A stretch of 64,000 bases of DNA from JBIKLM01 sp044375105 (lineage in GTDB: Bacteria; Planctomycetota; UBA1135; GCA-002686595), in the NCBI GenBank assembly GCA_044375105.1, contig JBILNK010000001.1, forward strand, positions 5,256 through 69,255, written 5' to 3'. Of the stretch, positions 8,487 through 15,889 are shown piece by piece (position 1 is the stretch's first letter; every line of letters starts with the position of its first letter). A model generated the notes under the pieces. It was not told the origin of the DNA, did no database searches, and saw only the letters and a list, made by a program, of their open reading frames with translations. The position numbers and the translations under genes are program-made.

Positions 8487-9908
8487 ATGCGCTCGCCGCT
8501 GAACGGCAGGACGGCCGTCGCGCTCGGCCTGCTGGCGGCGGGCCTGTGGGCGCTGTGGGCGGTCGCGGGCGCGGATCGGCGCAGCCCTGGGCCGGATCCG
8601 AGCGAGGCCCAGCTCGCGGCCGCGCCGCCCCGCGGTCCCGCAGAGCTCGGCCGCGGCCCGGCGGACGCGGCGCTGGCGCTGCCCGAGGCCAGCGCGCCAG
8701 CGCTGCCGGCCAGCGTGGATCTGCCCCGCGCGCCGACCCGCGTCGCCAGTCTGGCGGGCGCGCTGCCGCCCGAGGCTGCCCTGCAGGTCAAGACGATCCA
8801 GGCCTGGGGGGCCGAGGGCCCCCTCGCGGCAGAACTCAGCGGACCGGGAGGCCGCTTCCTGCTGGAGGTGCCACGGCAAGAGCTGTCCGGGGAACTCGAG
8901 CTGCGATTCGAGGACGGCTGGTCCGCCTGGCTGGGCCCGTTCGAGCTCGGCGCGGGCTGCCGCCACGAGGTCTCCCTCGCCGGCCTGCCCACCCGGCTCG
9001 CGCCGCGCAGCGGTCGGCTCGAGCCGCCGGGCCCCACGGAGCTCGAGCTGGAGGAACGGCACGGTTCCCTGTGGCTGACCCAGCGGGTCGCGGTCGATGG
9101 GGACGGCGCGTTCCGCTTCCTGGCGGCCCGCTCGGGGCCCTTCTGGGCGCGGGCCGAGGGAGGCCAGCGGTTCCTGGCGGCCGGCCGGCCGGGCCTGGCG
9201 GCGGAGGATCCCCTGCCCTTCCGCCCGCCGCCGATCGAGGAGTACGGCAGCCCGCTGCCGGCCCTGCGCCAGCGGGCCTGGGAGTGGCCGGAGCCTGCGA
9301 CCGCGCCGGCGACCGGAGAGCCGGCGGAGCCGGGCAGCGCCACCGTCGGGCTGCACCTGGTCGATGGCCGCGGACGGGGGCTGGCCGGGGTGACCGTCGA
9401 GCTCGAGCTGGAAACCCGGCTGCGATCGGCGGCGGACCCGGCCCGCCCGGCGCTGCCCGTGGTGCTCGAGTTCCAAGCCCTGAGCAAGGAACAGGGGCGC
9501 TGCGAATTCCGGGGGCTGCCCGGGGGCCGCGCGCGGCTGGCGGCGCCGCAGGACGCGCCCTGGTTGTCCCTGGAGCCGCGCGACTTCGAGCTCGCCGACG
9601 GCCAGGCCCTGGAGCTGGGCCCGATCGCACTCGCCGGCCTCTCCAACGTGACCGGCACCTGCCAGGACGCCTTCGGACGCCCGCTGCTGGGGGCCCGCCT
9701 GCGCTTCATCCAGCCTGCGCTGGCCCAGGCGATCGAGGCCGCCAGCGATGAGCAGGGCCGCTTCCGGTTCGAACGGCTGCCGGCGGGAGCGGGCGAGCTG
9801 CTGCTGCTGCCCCCGGCGGGCTTTCCGGGCCTCGGTCGCCCGCGGCGATTGGCGCTCGAAGCGCCGGCGGACGGGACGGTGGAGCTCGAGATCTCCCTGG
9901 CGCCTTGA
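8487..9908 (+). CDS. Exported protein with carboxypeptidase-regulatory-like domains, 473 aa
   Basis: The ATG at 8487 gives MRSPLNGRTAVALGLLAAGL, a positively charged N-terminus followed by a hydrophobic segment, which fits an export signal or anchor. The body is Glu/Leu/Pro-rich. Two clear carboxypeptidase-regulatory-like domains lie in the second half (VGLHLVDGRGRGLAGVTVEL to RCEFRGLPGGRARL, and TGTCQDAFGRPLLGARL to RFRFERLPAGAGEL). The first half looks like degenerate copies of the same fold. It is the shorter neighbour and likely paralogue of the upstream repeat protein. Start 8358 is rejected because it would translate through the 21-bp hairpin. No catalytic motif is seen; a structural surface role is inferred. 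Confidence 0.8.
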   Translation: MRSPLNGRTAVALGLLAAGLWALWAVAGADRRSPGPDPSEAQLAAAPPRGPAELGRGPADAALALPEASAPALPASVDLPRAPTRVASLAGALPPEAALQVKTIQAWGAEGPLAAELSGPGGRFLLEVPRQELSGELELRFEDGWSAWLGPFELGAGCRHEVSLAGLPTRLAPRSGRLEPPGPTELELEERHGSLWLTQRVAVDGDGAFRFLAARSGPFWARAEGGQRFLAAGRPGLAAEDPLPFRPPPIEEYGSPLPALRQRAWEWPEPATAPATGEPAEPGSATVGLHLVDGRGRGLAGVTVELELETRLRSAADPARPALPVVLEFQALSKEQGRCEFRGLPGGRARLAAPQDAPWLSLEPRDFELADGQALELGPIALAGLSNVTGTCQDAFGRPLLGARLRFIQPALAQAIEAASDEQGRFRFERLPAGAGELLLLPPAGFPGLGRPRRLALEAPADGTVELEISLAP

Positions 9909-10027
9909 CGGCCTGCGCGCCGTGGATTTGCGCCCCGCTGCCGATTCCGCGGGCGGCTTCTCGCCCCAGCGATCCGGAGGGCCGTCGCTGCTCGGGCCGA
10001 AACCCGGGCCGCGACGGCCCGCGAGCC

Positions 10028-11593
10028 TCAGCGCTGCACGGTTTCGGCGCTCAGATCGCCGACGACCGTCCCACCGAGCGGATCTGCTGGAGCGCCGATC
10101 AGCAGCACGCGGTCGCCCCCCTCGATGGCGATCGACTGCAGGCCGGGCCGGATCCTGGGCAGGCTGCCGGGCTGGGTCCAGGAAGCGATCGAGAGCGGCG
10201 CGAACTCGAGCCCTTGGGCCGGGCTGCCGGAGAGGCTGATCACGTCCACGCTGGCCAGGCCCCCGACGCACAGCACCTGCCCGCCCTCGAGCTCGTGCAG
10301 GCTGTGGAAGGCCCGCGGTTGCAGCAGATTGCCCGCCGCGCTCCAGGAGTTGCTGCCCGGATTGAACACGAACACGCTGGACAGCGAGAAGAAGGTCTGC
10401 GTGAGCAGGTTGCCGTCGGCGCCGCCGGCCACCACCACACGGCCGTCGCTGAGCGTCAGCTGGGCGTGTAGCGTGCGATTGCCGCTGAAATCCGGCAGAT
10501 CCTGGATGGTGTTGTTGCTGGGCTGGTAGGCGCGGCAGTCCCGCGAGAAGCTGGGCAGGGGGATGCCGAACAGGGAGGCCACCTCGAGGCCGCCGCTCAG
10601 CAGCACGCGGCCGTCGGCCAAGCGGCTGGCGGCGTGCCCGGCGCGCGGCAGCGGCAGGTTCGGGGCGCTGCTCCAGGTGCCCAGTGCGGGGCTGTAGCGC
10701 TGGGTGTTGTTGGTGATCGAGTTGATCGACGCGATCGGGTCGGCGCCGTTGATGGCGGTGATGCCGCCGGCCACGAACACGCGCCCGTCGGCCAGCAGCG
10801 TGGCCGTGTGGCCGACGCGCGGCACGGCCATCGGCGCGATCGCCACCAGGCTGTCGCTGAGCGGGTCGTACAGGTCGCCGGTGTTGCGCGCGGCGCCCAG
10901 GTCGTCGCTGCCCCCCAGGAACAGCACGCGCCCATCGGCCAGGCGCGTGGCGGTGTGGGCCGAGCGCGGGTGGCTCAGGGTCGCGGCGCTGAGGGTGAAG
11001 CTCTGGTCGTTGGGCCGGAACAGGATCAGCTTGTCGCCCGGCAGCGCGGCCCCGCTGACGTCGTCGACCGACCCGCCGGCGATCAGCACACGGCCGTCGG
11101 CCAGCAGGGTCAGGCTGTGACCCGCGCCGACCTGCAAGGGCAGGTCCCCGAGCACCTCGGTGACCGTCTTCGAGGCGCCCAAGGCGAAGGCGTTGGGCGC
11201 GCTCAGGTCATCGACCAGGGTCGGCGCGCCGGGCAGCGTGAAGGCCTGCGCATAGAGCCCAAGGCCCTGCAAGTTCGGGTTTCCGGGCAGCGGGTAGGTG
11301 ACCGAGCCCTGGCCGGTGGCGTCCAGACCGCCGAAGACCGCCAGGGAGAGCAGGTCGAGCCCGACCGCCAGGAGTCGCGGATCGGAAGGATCGATCAGGG
11401 CCAGGGGCGTGGGGCCGGCGCTGAAGGAGGGCAGCAGCCCGAACAGCTCGAAGGGCTGGCCGTTCAGGCGGTAGGTGACCGATTGGCCGAGCAGGCCGTT
11501 GTCGCGGGAGATGCCCAGTTGGGCGGCGGCCGGCTGGGCCGCGGCGCACAGGCCGAGCAGCAGGAGAGGCGTGGAGAGGAGTCGCATGGGCAT
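10028..11593 (-). CDS. Secreted Kelch-repeat beta-propeller protein
   Basis: The start MPMRLLSTPLLLLGLCAAAQ is a good signal peptide, probably cut near AAAQ; the ATG at 11587 is equally possible. The mature N-terminus (about residues 28-140) is a module shared with three other secreted proteins in this window: it starts near GLLGQSVTYRLNG and ends with LQGLGLYAQAFTL. After it come Kelch/galactose-oxidase-type blades, each carrying HTATLLADGRVFVAGG-like sequence; I count at least five. No copper-oxidase active site is visible, so this is a propeller protein, not a demonstrated oxidase. It converges on the gene ending at 9908. Total length 521 aa. Confidence 0.85.
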   Translation of the reverse strand: MPMRLLSTPLLLLGLCAAAQPAAAQLGISRDNGLLGQSVTYRLNGQPFELFGLLPSFSAGPTPLALIDPSDPRLLAVGLDLLSLAVFGGLDATGQGSVTYPLPGNPNLQGLGLYAQAFTLPGAPTLVDDLSAPNAFALGASKTVTEVLGDLPLQVGAGHSLTLLADGRVLIAGGSVDDVSGAALPGDKLILFRPNDQSFTLSAATLSHPRSAHTATRLADGRVLFLGGSDDLGAARNTGDLYDPLSDSLVAIAPMAVPRVGHTATLLADGRVFVAGGITAINGADPIASINSITNNTQRYSPALGTWSSAPNLPLPRAGHAASRLADGRVLLSGGLEVASLFGIPLPSFSRDCRAYQPSNNTIQDLPDFSGNRTLHAQLTLSDGRVVVAGGADGNLLTQTFFSLSSVFVFNPGSNSWSAAGNLLQPRAFHSLHELEGGQVLCVGGLASVDVISLSGSPAQGLEFAPLSIASWTQPGSLPRIRPGLQSIAIEGGDRVLLIGAPADPLGGTVVGDLSAETVQR

Positions 11594-11647
11594 CGGGGGG
11601 TCGGGAACGCGGAGCGCGCTGCCTGGGCAGGGCAGCCTTCTAGAAGC

Positions 11648-11653
11648 TAGCCT
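11648..11653 (+). promoter_or_regulatory. Candidate -10 box (TAGCCT) for the SprT-like gene
   Basis: TAGCCT ends 8 nt before the ATG at 11662 with no Shine-Dalgarno sequence between them, as expected for a leaderless transcript. Confidence 0.5.
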
Positions 11654-11661
11654 GCCCCGCC

Positions 11662-12588
11662 ATGTCCGCCCGTCCGAGCCGCGGCCGAGGAGCGCCGGTC
11701 GAAGTCCAGGCCGGTCCCCTCTTCGCCTGGGCCGCCCGGGCCGCGCCGGGGGCCCCCGAGGGTCCGGCCCGGGGAGCGGCCCAGCCCCCCGCCGAACCGG
11801 CGCGCAGCGTGCGCGGCGCCGCGCTGCCACCCCCGGGCGGGGCGCCCCCGGAGCTGGCCGAACGGCTCGCGCAGCGCTTCGCCGCCCGCCTCGGGCACCC
11901 GCTCGAGCTCTCCTGGAGCCGCGCCTTCCGCGAGCCGGTCCGGCTGGAGATCCAGCGCGGTGCCTTCGGAAAACGCGCGCGCCTGCGCCTGCATCGCGGG
12001 CTGCCGCTGGCGGAGGAGCGCTTCCTGCTGGCGCTCGAGGACTGGCTGCTGCACGGCCGCCGAGCCCGGGCCGCCGCGGCCTATCTGGATCGGGCCATCG
12101 GGGACCTGAGCCAGAGCGCACCGCTCGCCGCGCCGCGGCTGGCCCTCGAGCCCAAGGGCCGCCACCACGATCTGTCCGCGCTGCTGGCGGAGCTGCTGCG
12201 CGCGCCCAGGCTCGCGCCCCTGGAGCGCCTCGAGCGCATCCCGGCGGTGGGCTGGGGCCGCTTCGCCCACGTGGCGCCCAAGCGCGGTCTGTGGCTCGGC
12301 AGCTACGACGCGCGGCGCCATGCGGTGCGCATCCACCCGGCCCTGGATGCGGCCGACGTGCCGGCCTTCTTCCTGAGCTCGATCCTGTTCCACGAGCTGC
12401 TGCATGCCGTGTTGCCCGCGGAGCGCGGCCCGGGCGGCAGGCGCGAGGTCCACGGCCCCCAATTCCGGGCCTTCGAGGCGCGCTTCCCCGAACACCAGCA
12501 GGCCCTCGAGTTCCAGCGCCGGAGCCTGCCGCGGCTGCTGGCGGCCGCCCGCGCTGGGACCCGCCAAGCCCGCCGTCCGCGGGTCTGA
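11662..12588 (+). CDS. SprT-like zinc metalloprotease domain protein
   Basis: The 308-aa product has a Pro/Ala-rich N-terminal 65 residues and then a helical domain ending in the zinc motif HELLH at 244-248. H264 in VHGPQF is a candidate third ligand. The layout resembles SprT/YgjP-like minimal zincins; no signal peptide is present, so it is likely cytoplasmic. The stretch VGWGRFAHVAPKRGLWLGSY before the motif fits the SprT-like beta hairpin that precedes the zinc helix. Substrate is unknown. The C-terminus is short and basic, with no zinc-ribbon cysteines, unlike canonical SprT. The start codon is directly preceded by a C-rich run and a TAGCCT box. Confidence 0.8.
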   Translation: MSARPSRGRGAPVEVQAGPLFAWAARAAPGAPEGPARGAAQPPAEPARSVRGAALPPPGGAPPELAERLAQRFAARLGHPLELSWSRAFREPVRLEIQRGAFGKRARLRLHRGLPLAEERFLLALEDWLLHGRRARAAAAYLDRAIGDLSQSAPLAAPRLALEPKGRHHDLSALLAELLRAPRLAPLERLERIPAVGWGRFAHVAPKRGLWLGSYDARRHAVRIHPALDAADVPAFFLSSILFHELLHAVLPAERGPGGRREVHGPQFRAFEARFPEHQQALEFQRRSLPRLLAAARAGTRQARRPRV

Positions 12589-12736
12589 CCGAAGGCCGAG
12601 CGAGAGCGGAGCCCGGCGGCCGCCCTGGCTTCCCTCGGGCAGCGAACCGGCGAACTCCAGGTGCCTTCCAGCCCATCGCGCCGGCAGCAGCCTCCGCACG
12701 GGGCTCGTACGCGGGGTGCTCGCCGGAGCGCCGCGC

Positions 12737-13465
12737 TCAGGCCGGCGCGCCCGGACGGGTATGGGCTCCGAGCAGGCAGACGCCCAGCAGGTTGCCGCCC
12801 ATGGATTCGAGCTGCTGGCTGGTCTCCTCCACCAGGCCCTTGGGCGTGCTGCCGAGCCGCACGGCCAACAAGATGCCGTCCGAAGCGGCGCCGATCAGGT
12901 GCGGCTCGGTCAGCAGGTGCGCCGGGGGCGCGTCGATGACCACGTAGTCGTAGCGCTGCTTGAGTCCGTGGAAGAGCGCCTTGAGCCGGTCGATACGGAT
13001 GATCTTGGTGGGATTCTCGGGCGGTTGCCCGGCGCCGATGATGTCGAGCCCGGGCTCGCTGGTGCGGCGGATGGCGCGGTCCAGCGCCAGGCGGCCTTCC
13101 AGCAGCTCGCTGAAGCCCTGACGGCGCGGCAAGCCCAGATAGGCCTCGAGGCTCGGGTTGCGCAGGTCGGCGTCCACCAGCACGATGCGCGAGTGGGGCC
13201 GCTCGCAGAAGGCCAGCGCCAGGTTGAGCGCGGCCACGGTCTTGCCCTCGCCTTGCAGCGCGCTGGTGATCATCACCGTGCGCGGCGCCCCGTCCGGATT
13301 GAGCGCCTCGATCGAACTCCACAGGCGCCGGAACTGCTCCGCCACGGGCGAGGCCGGGGCGCTGCGCAGCACCAGCTCCTCGCGCTCGATGGGCACGTCC
13401 AAGCCCTCGTCCGGCTCGGCGGGCCTGAGCGGCGGCGGCGGGGTCGATCTGCGGAACAAGCCCAT
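12737..13465 (-). CDS. CpsD/CapB-type BY-kinase-like ATPase, stand-alone
   Basis: The ATG at 13465 gives 242 aa. Walker A is SALQGEGKT (68-76), Walker A' is VLVDADLRNP (95-104) and Walker B is YVVIDAPP (174-181), the order found in bacterial tyrosine kinases of capsule and exopolysaccharide systems and in related ParA/MinD ATPases. GEGKT and DADLRNP favour the BY-kinase branch. Two things are missing: the C-terminal tyrosine cluster (the tail ends LLGAHTRPGAPA) and a Wzz membrane activator, in this gene or next to it. It may phosphorylate in trans, act as a polysaccharide-export ATPase without autophosphorylation, or be repurposed. No export genes flank it. Confidence 0.85.
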   Translation of the reverse strand: MGLFRRSTPPPPLRPAEPDEGLDVPIEREELVLRSAPASPVAEQFRRLWSSIEALNPDGAPRTVMITSALQGEGKTVAALNLALAFCERPHSRIVLVDADLRNPSLEAYLGLPRRQGFSELLEGRLALDRAIRRTSEPGLDIIGAGQPPENPTKIIRIDRLKALFHGLKQRYDYVVIDAPPAHLLTEPHLIGAASDGILLAVRLGSTPKGLVEETSQQLESMGGNLLGVCLLGAHTRPGAPA

Positions 13466-13476
13466 CGGAAGCGCGG

Positions 13477-13482
13477 AGTCTA
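13477..13482 (-). promoter_or_regulatory. Candidate -10 box (TAGACT) for the BY-kinase-like gene
   Basis: TAGACT on the reverse strand ends 11 nt before the ATG at 13465. It is consistent with a leaderless or very short-leader transcript. Confidence 0.35.
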
Positions 13483-13607
13483 GCAGCCCCCCGGAGCGGG
13501 CCCGCAGCAGGACGCAGCGCAGGGGTCCGCGGCCGGGGAACAGGGCGCGCCCTGCACCTGCCGCCGCGGCTCGTTCAAGTCCGCGGCGCGCGCTGCGCCG
13601 GGGCCGC

Positions 13608-15758
13608 TCAGGGGACGTCCGCGCTCCAGTCCTCGGCCAGCAGCGAGCGGGCCGCCAGGCCGGGGGGCGGAGGCCAGGCACGCGAGAGCAGCGAGCGGGA
13701 CAGCTCGTGGTCGCTGCGTCGCCGGCAGGCCGCCACGATCGCCTGTTGGAAGCGCAGCGCCTCCGCATCGAGTCCGCGCCGCCTCAGGCCCTCGATCCCC
13801 TGCCCGCAGGCTGTGTACAGGATCGCGGGGCGGGCCGCGGCCGGTTCCGCCGGCTCGAGGCAGCGCCGCAGCTCCGCCAGCAGCCGCTCCCTGGACGGTG
13901 CGCCCTCCGCGCACCCGGCCAAACTGGCCAGGGCCTCCCAGTCGGGTTCCGCGGAAGCCAACACGGCCGTCTGCAGGCGCGTGCGTCTGGCACCGTCGCC
14001 GAGCCCGAGCCGGACCACGAAACGGTCGATGCGCGGGAACAGCTCGAGCGGCGCGGCGTCCTCCAAGGCCGAGACCAGGGCTTCGAGCTCGGCCAGCCGT
14101 CCATCGGCGGCCCAGTCCTCGAAGGCCTCCGCCAGGGCCTCGAGGGACGGCGTCGCCTCGGCGGCCGCCAAGGCCCGCGCGAGCCGAGCGGCGCTCTGGG
14201 CCGGCTCGCCCCGGGAGGCCAGCCAGCGCAGCGAGAGCCCCTCGGCGCGGGCCCGCAACACCTCCGGCAGAGTCGCCAGGCCCGGATCGGCCCCGGGGCC
14301 GATCCAGATCCAATCGGCGGGGCCGCCCAGGGCGCCCGCCGCTTCGCCCGCGCGGCCCAGGCGGCGCAGCTCCTCGCCGCGCAGCAGCAGCGGCAGCAGC
14401 GCCCGCGGATCGCCGCAGGGGCCCAGCCGGAAACCCGGGCTGGCCCCGGCCGCCGCGCTCAGCAGCGCCTGCCGGCGCAGGCCCGACCCGGCCGCGCCGG
14501 GGGCCGCGCTCCAACCGCCGACGAGGCGCGCATCGAGCTCGGCGCTGCCGCCGCCCAAGAAGCCCGCCAAGCGCAGCAAGAAGCGCTGCTGCCGCTCCCC
14601 CTGCCCTTGGCGCGCGAGCACCAAGGCGCCCAGGTCCGCGCCGCCGGGCCCTCGCCGCGGGAAACGCTCCACGGCCGCGGCCAACTCGCTGGCCAGGGGC
14701 GCCGGCGCGCCGCCCGCCAGCTCGTCCAGGGCCCGGCTCAGCAGGGCCTCGAAGCGGCCGGGATCGAGCAGCCCCGGATGCACGCGGCCTTCGGCAGCGG
14801 CGGCCAGGACCCCGCTCAGGGCCCCCCGGTGGCCCTGCTCGAAAGCCAGGATGGCGCACAGTTCGAGCGCTTCGCCGGAGCCGCTCAGGCACAGGGCGCG
14901 GGCCGCAGCCGCCCCCTGGTCGGGGCCGGCCAGCGCCAGGCTGCGGTGCCAGCCGATCCACAGCTCGCGGGTGGTCGCGCCCACCGGCTGGCCCTCCAAG
15001 GCGAGGCACAGGAACAGGGGCCGCGGCGGATCTCCGGGGGCGTCGCCGGCGGAGAAGGCCAGCACCAGCTCGAGGCCCGCCTGGCGCGCGATCTCGAAGG
15101 CCAGCTGATCGAAGGAGCCGCGCAGGGTCAGGGGCGGCGCGGGGAAGCGCCGCGCCGATTCGGCCAGCCCCGGGTCGATCAGCAGCGGCAGCGGGCCTGG
15201 ATCCGCCAGGGACAGGCGCTCCGCATTGAGGCGCGGGTCCTCGCCCAGGCTCAGTTCGAACCAGGTCAGGGGCTCGTCCCGCAGGCGCTCGACCAGGGCT
15301 TCGGGCAGATCGTCGCCGCGCAGGAAAGGCAGATCGGCGCCGGGCGCGAAGCGCTCGAAGCGGGCGGCCAAGGCGCGCTCGGCGCTGCGGCGCACGTCGC
15401 TGCGCCCATCGGCCAGCAGCCGCAGCAGCAGCTCCGGGGCGGCCGTGGAATCGCCCAGGGCGCGCTCGAGGCGCAGCCGGCGCTCCGCGTCCGCATCCGC
15501 CAGGGCCCCGGACAGCGCCGCCGCGAGGGACAGGTCGAGGTCAGCGGCCAGGCGCTCGATCGCCGGCTGTCGCTCCTGGGCCGGCGCCGTCAGCAGGGCC
15601 TGCAGGGCGGCAAAGGCTCGGCGCTCGACCTCGCGGTCCAAAGGCGGGGTCGCCTGGGCCGGCGGGCCCTGGGCGAAGGGCGGCGCGGACCAAAGCAGCA
15701 GGGCCCCGGCGAGGGCCCGGGCGGCAGAGCGCGGGGCGTTTCGGTGGGGGGCCTTCAT
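13608..15758 (-). CDS. Exported hypothetical protein with HEAT-like N-terminus, 716 aa
   Basis: The ATG at 15758 gives MKAPHRNAPRSAARALAGALLLWSAPPFAQ, a convincing signal peptide; the frame extends further upstream but without a better start. Residues about 40-140 contain helical repeats rich in Ala/Leu/Arg (for example ERRAFAALQALLTAPAQERQ, LLRLLADGRSDVRRSAERAL) that resemble HEAT repeats. The remainder is also helical and Leu/Ala/Glu-rich, with scattered Cys, and I recognise no family. It is divergent from the PA14-propeller-ThuA gene (131 nt between starts), so the two may share regulation. No enzymatic motif is visible. Confidence 0.75.
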   Translation of the reverse strand: MKAPHRNAPRSAARALAGALLLWSAPPFAQGPPAQATPPLDREVERRAFAALQALLTAPAQERQPAIERLAADLDLSLAAALSGALADADAERRLRLERALGDSTAAPELLLRLLADGRSDVRRSAERALAARFERFAPGADLPFLRGDDLPEALVERLRDEPLTWFELSLGEDPRLNAERLSLADPGPLPLLIDPGLAESARRFPAPPLTLRGSFDQLAFEIARQAGLELVLAFSAGDAPGDPPRPLFLCLALEGQPVGATTRELWIGWHRSLALAGPDQGAAAARALCLSGSGEALELCAILAFEQGHRGALSGVLAAAAEGRVHPGLLDPGRFEALLSRALDELAGGAPAPLASELAAAVERFPRRGPGGADLGALVLARQGQGERQQRFLLRLAGFLGGGSAELDARLVGGWSAAPGAAGSGLRRQALLSAAAGASPGFRLGPCGDPRALLPLLLRGEELRRLGRAGEAAGALGGPADWIWIGPGADPGLATLPEVLRARAEGLSLRWLASRGEPAQSAARLARALAAAEATPSLEALAEAFEDWAADGRLAELEALVSALEDAAPLELFPRIDRFVVRLGLGDGARRTRLQTAVLASAEPDWEALASLAGCAEGAPSRERLLAELRRCLEPAEPAAARPAILYTACGQGIEGLRRRGLDAEALRFQQAIVAACRRRSDHELSRSLLSRAWPPPPGLAARSLLAEDWSADVP

Positions 15759-15768
15759 CGGGCCAGAG

Positions 15769-15774
15769 AGCTTA
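15769..15774 (-). promoter_or_regulatory. Candidate -10 box (TAAGCT) for the HEAT-like exported protein
   Basis: TAAGCT on the reverse strand ends 10 nt before the ATG at 15758, which supports that start over the longer frame. Confidence 0.35.
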
Positions 15775-15889
15775 GGCGGCGCGAGCGCGCCGCGCCCCTC
15801 CGCCCGGCCGGGGATTTCGACCCCGCTCAGGACGGCGCGAGCGCGATCGCCGCCCTTGCCGCAGACTGCCATCGAGCCCCGCGCCCCCC

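Noticed and set aside
5892..10271. 1459-codon reverse-strand open frame opposite the carboxypeptidase-regulatory-like genes
   Set aside because: Arg/Gln/Ala-rich with no domain. It is the antisense shadow of two well-supported genes and runs through the 21-bp hairpin; GC-rich codon use keeps such frames open.
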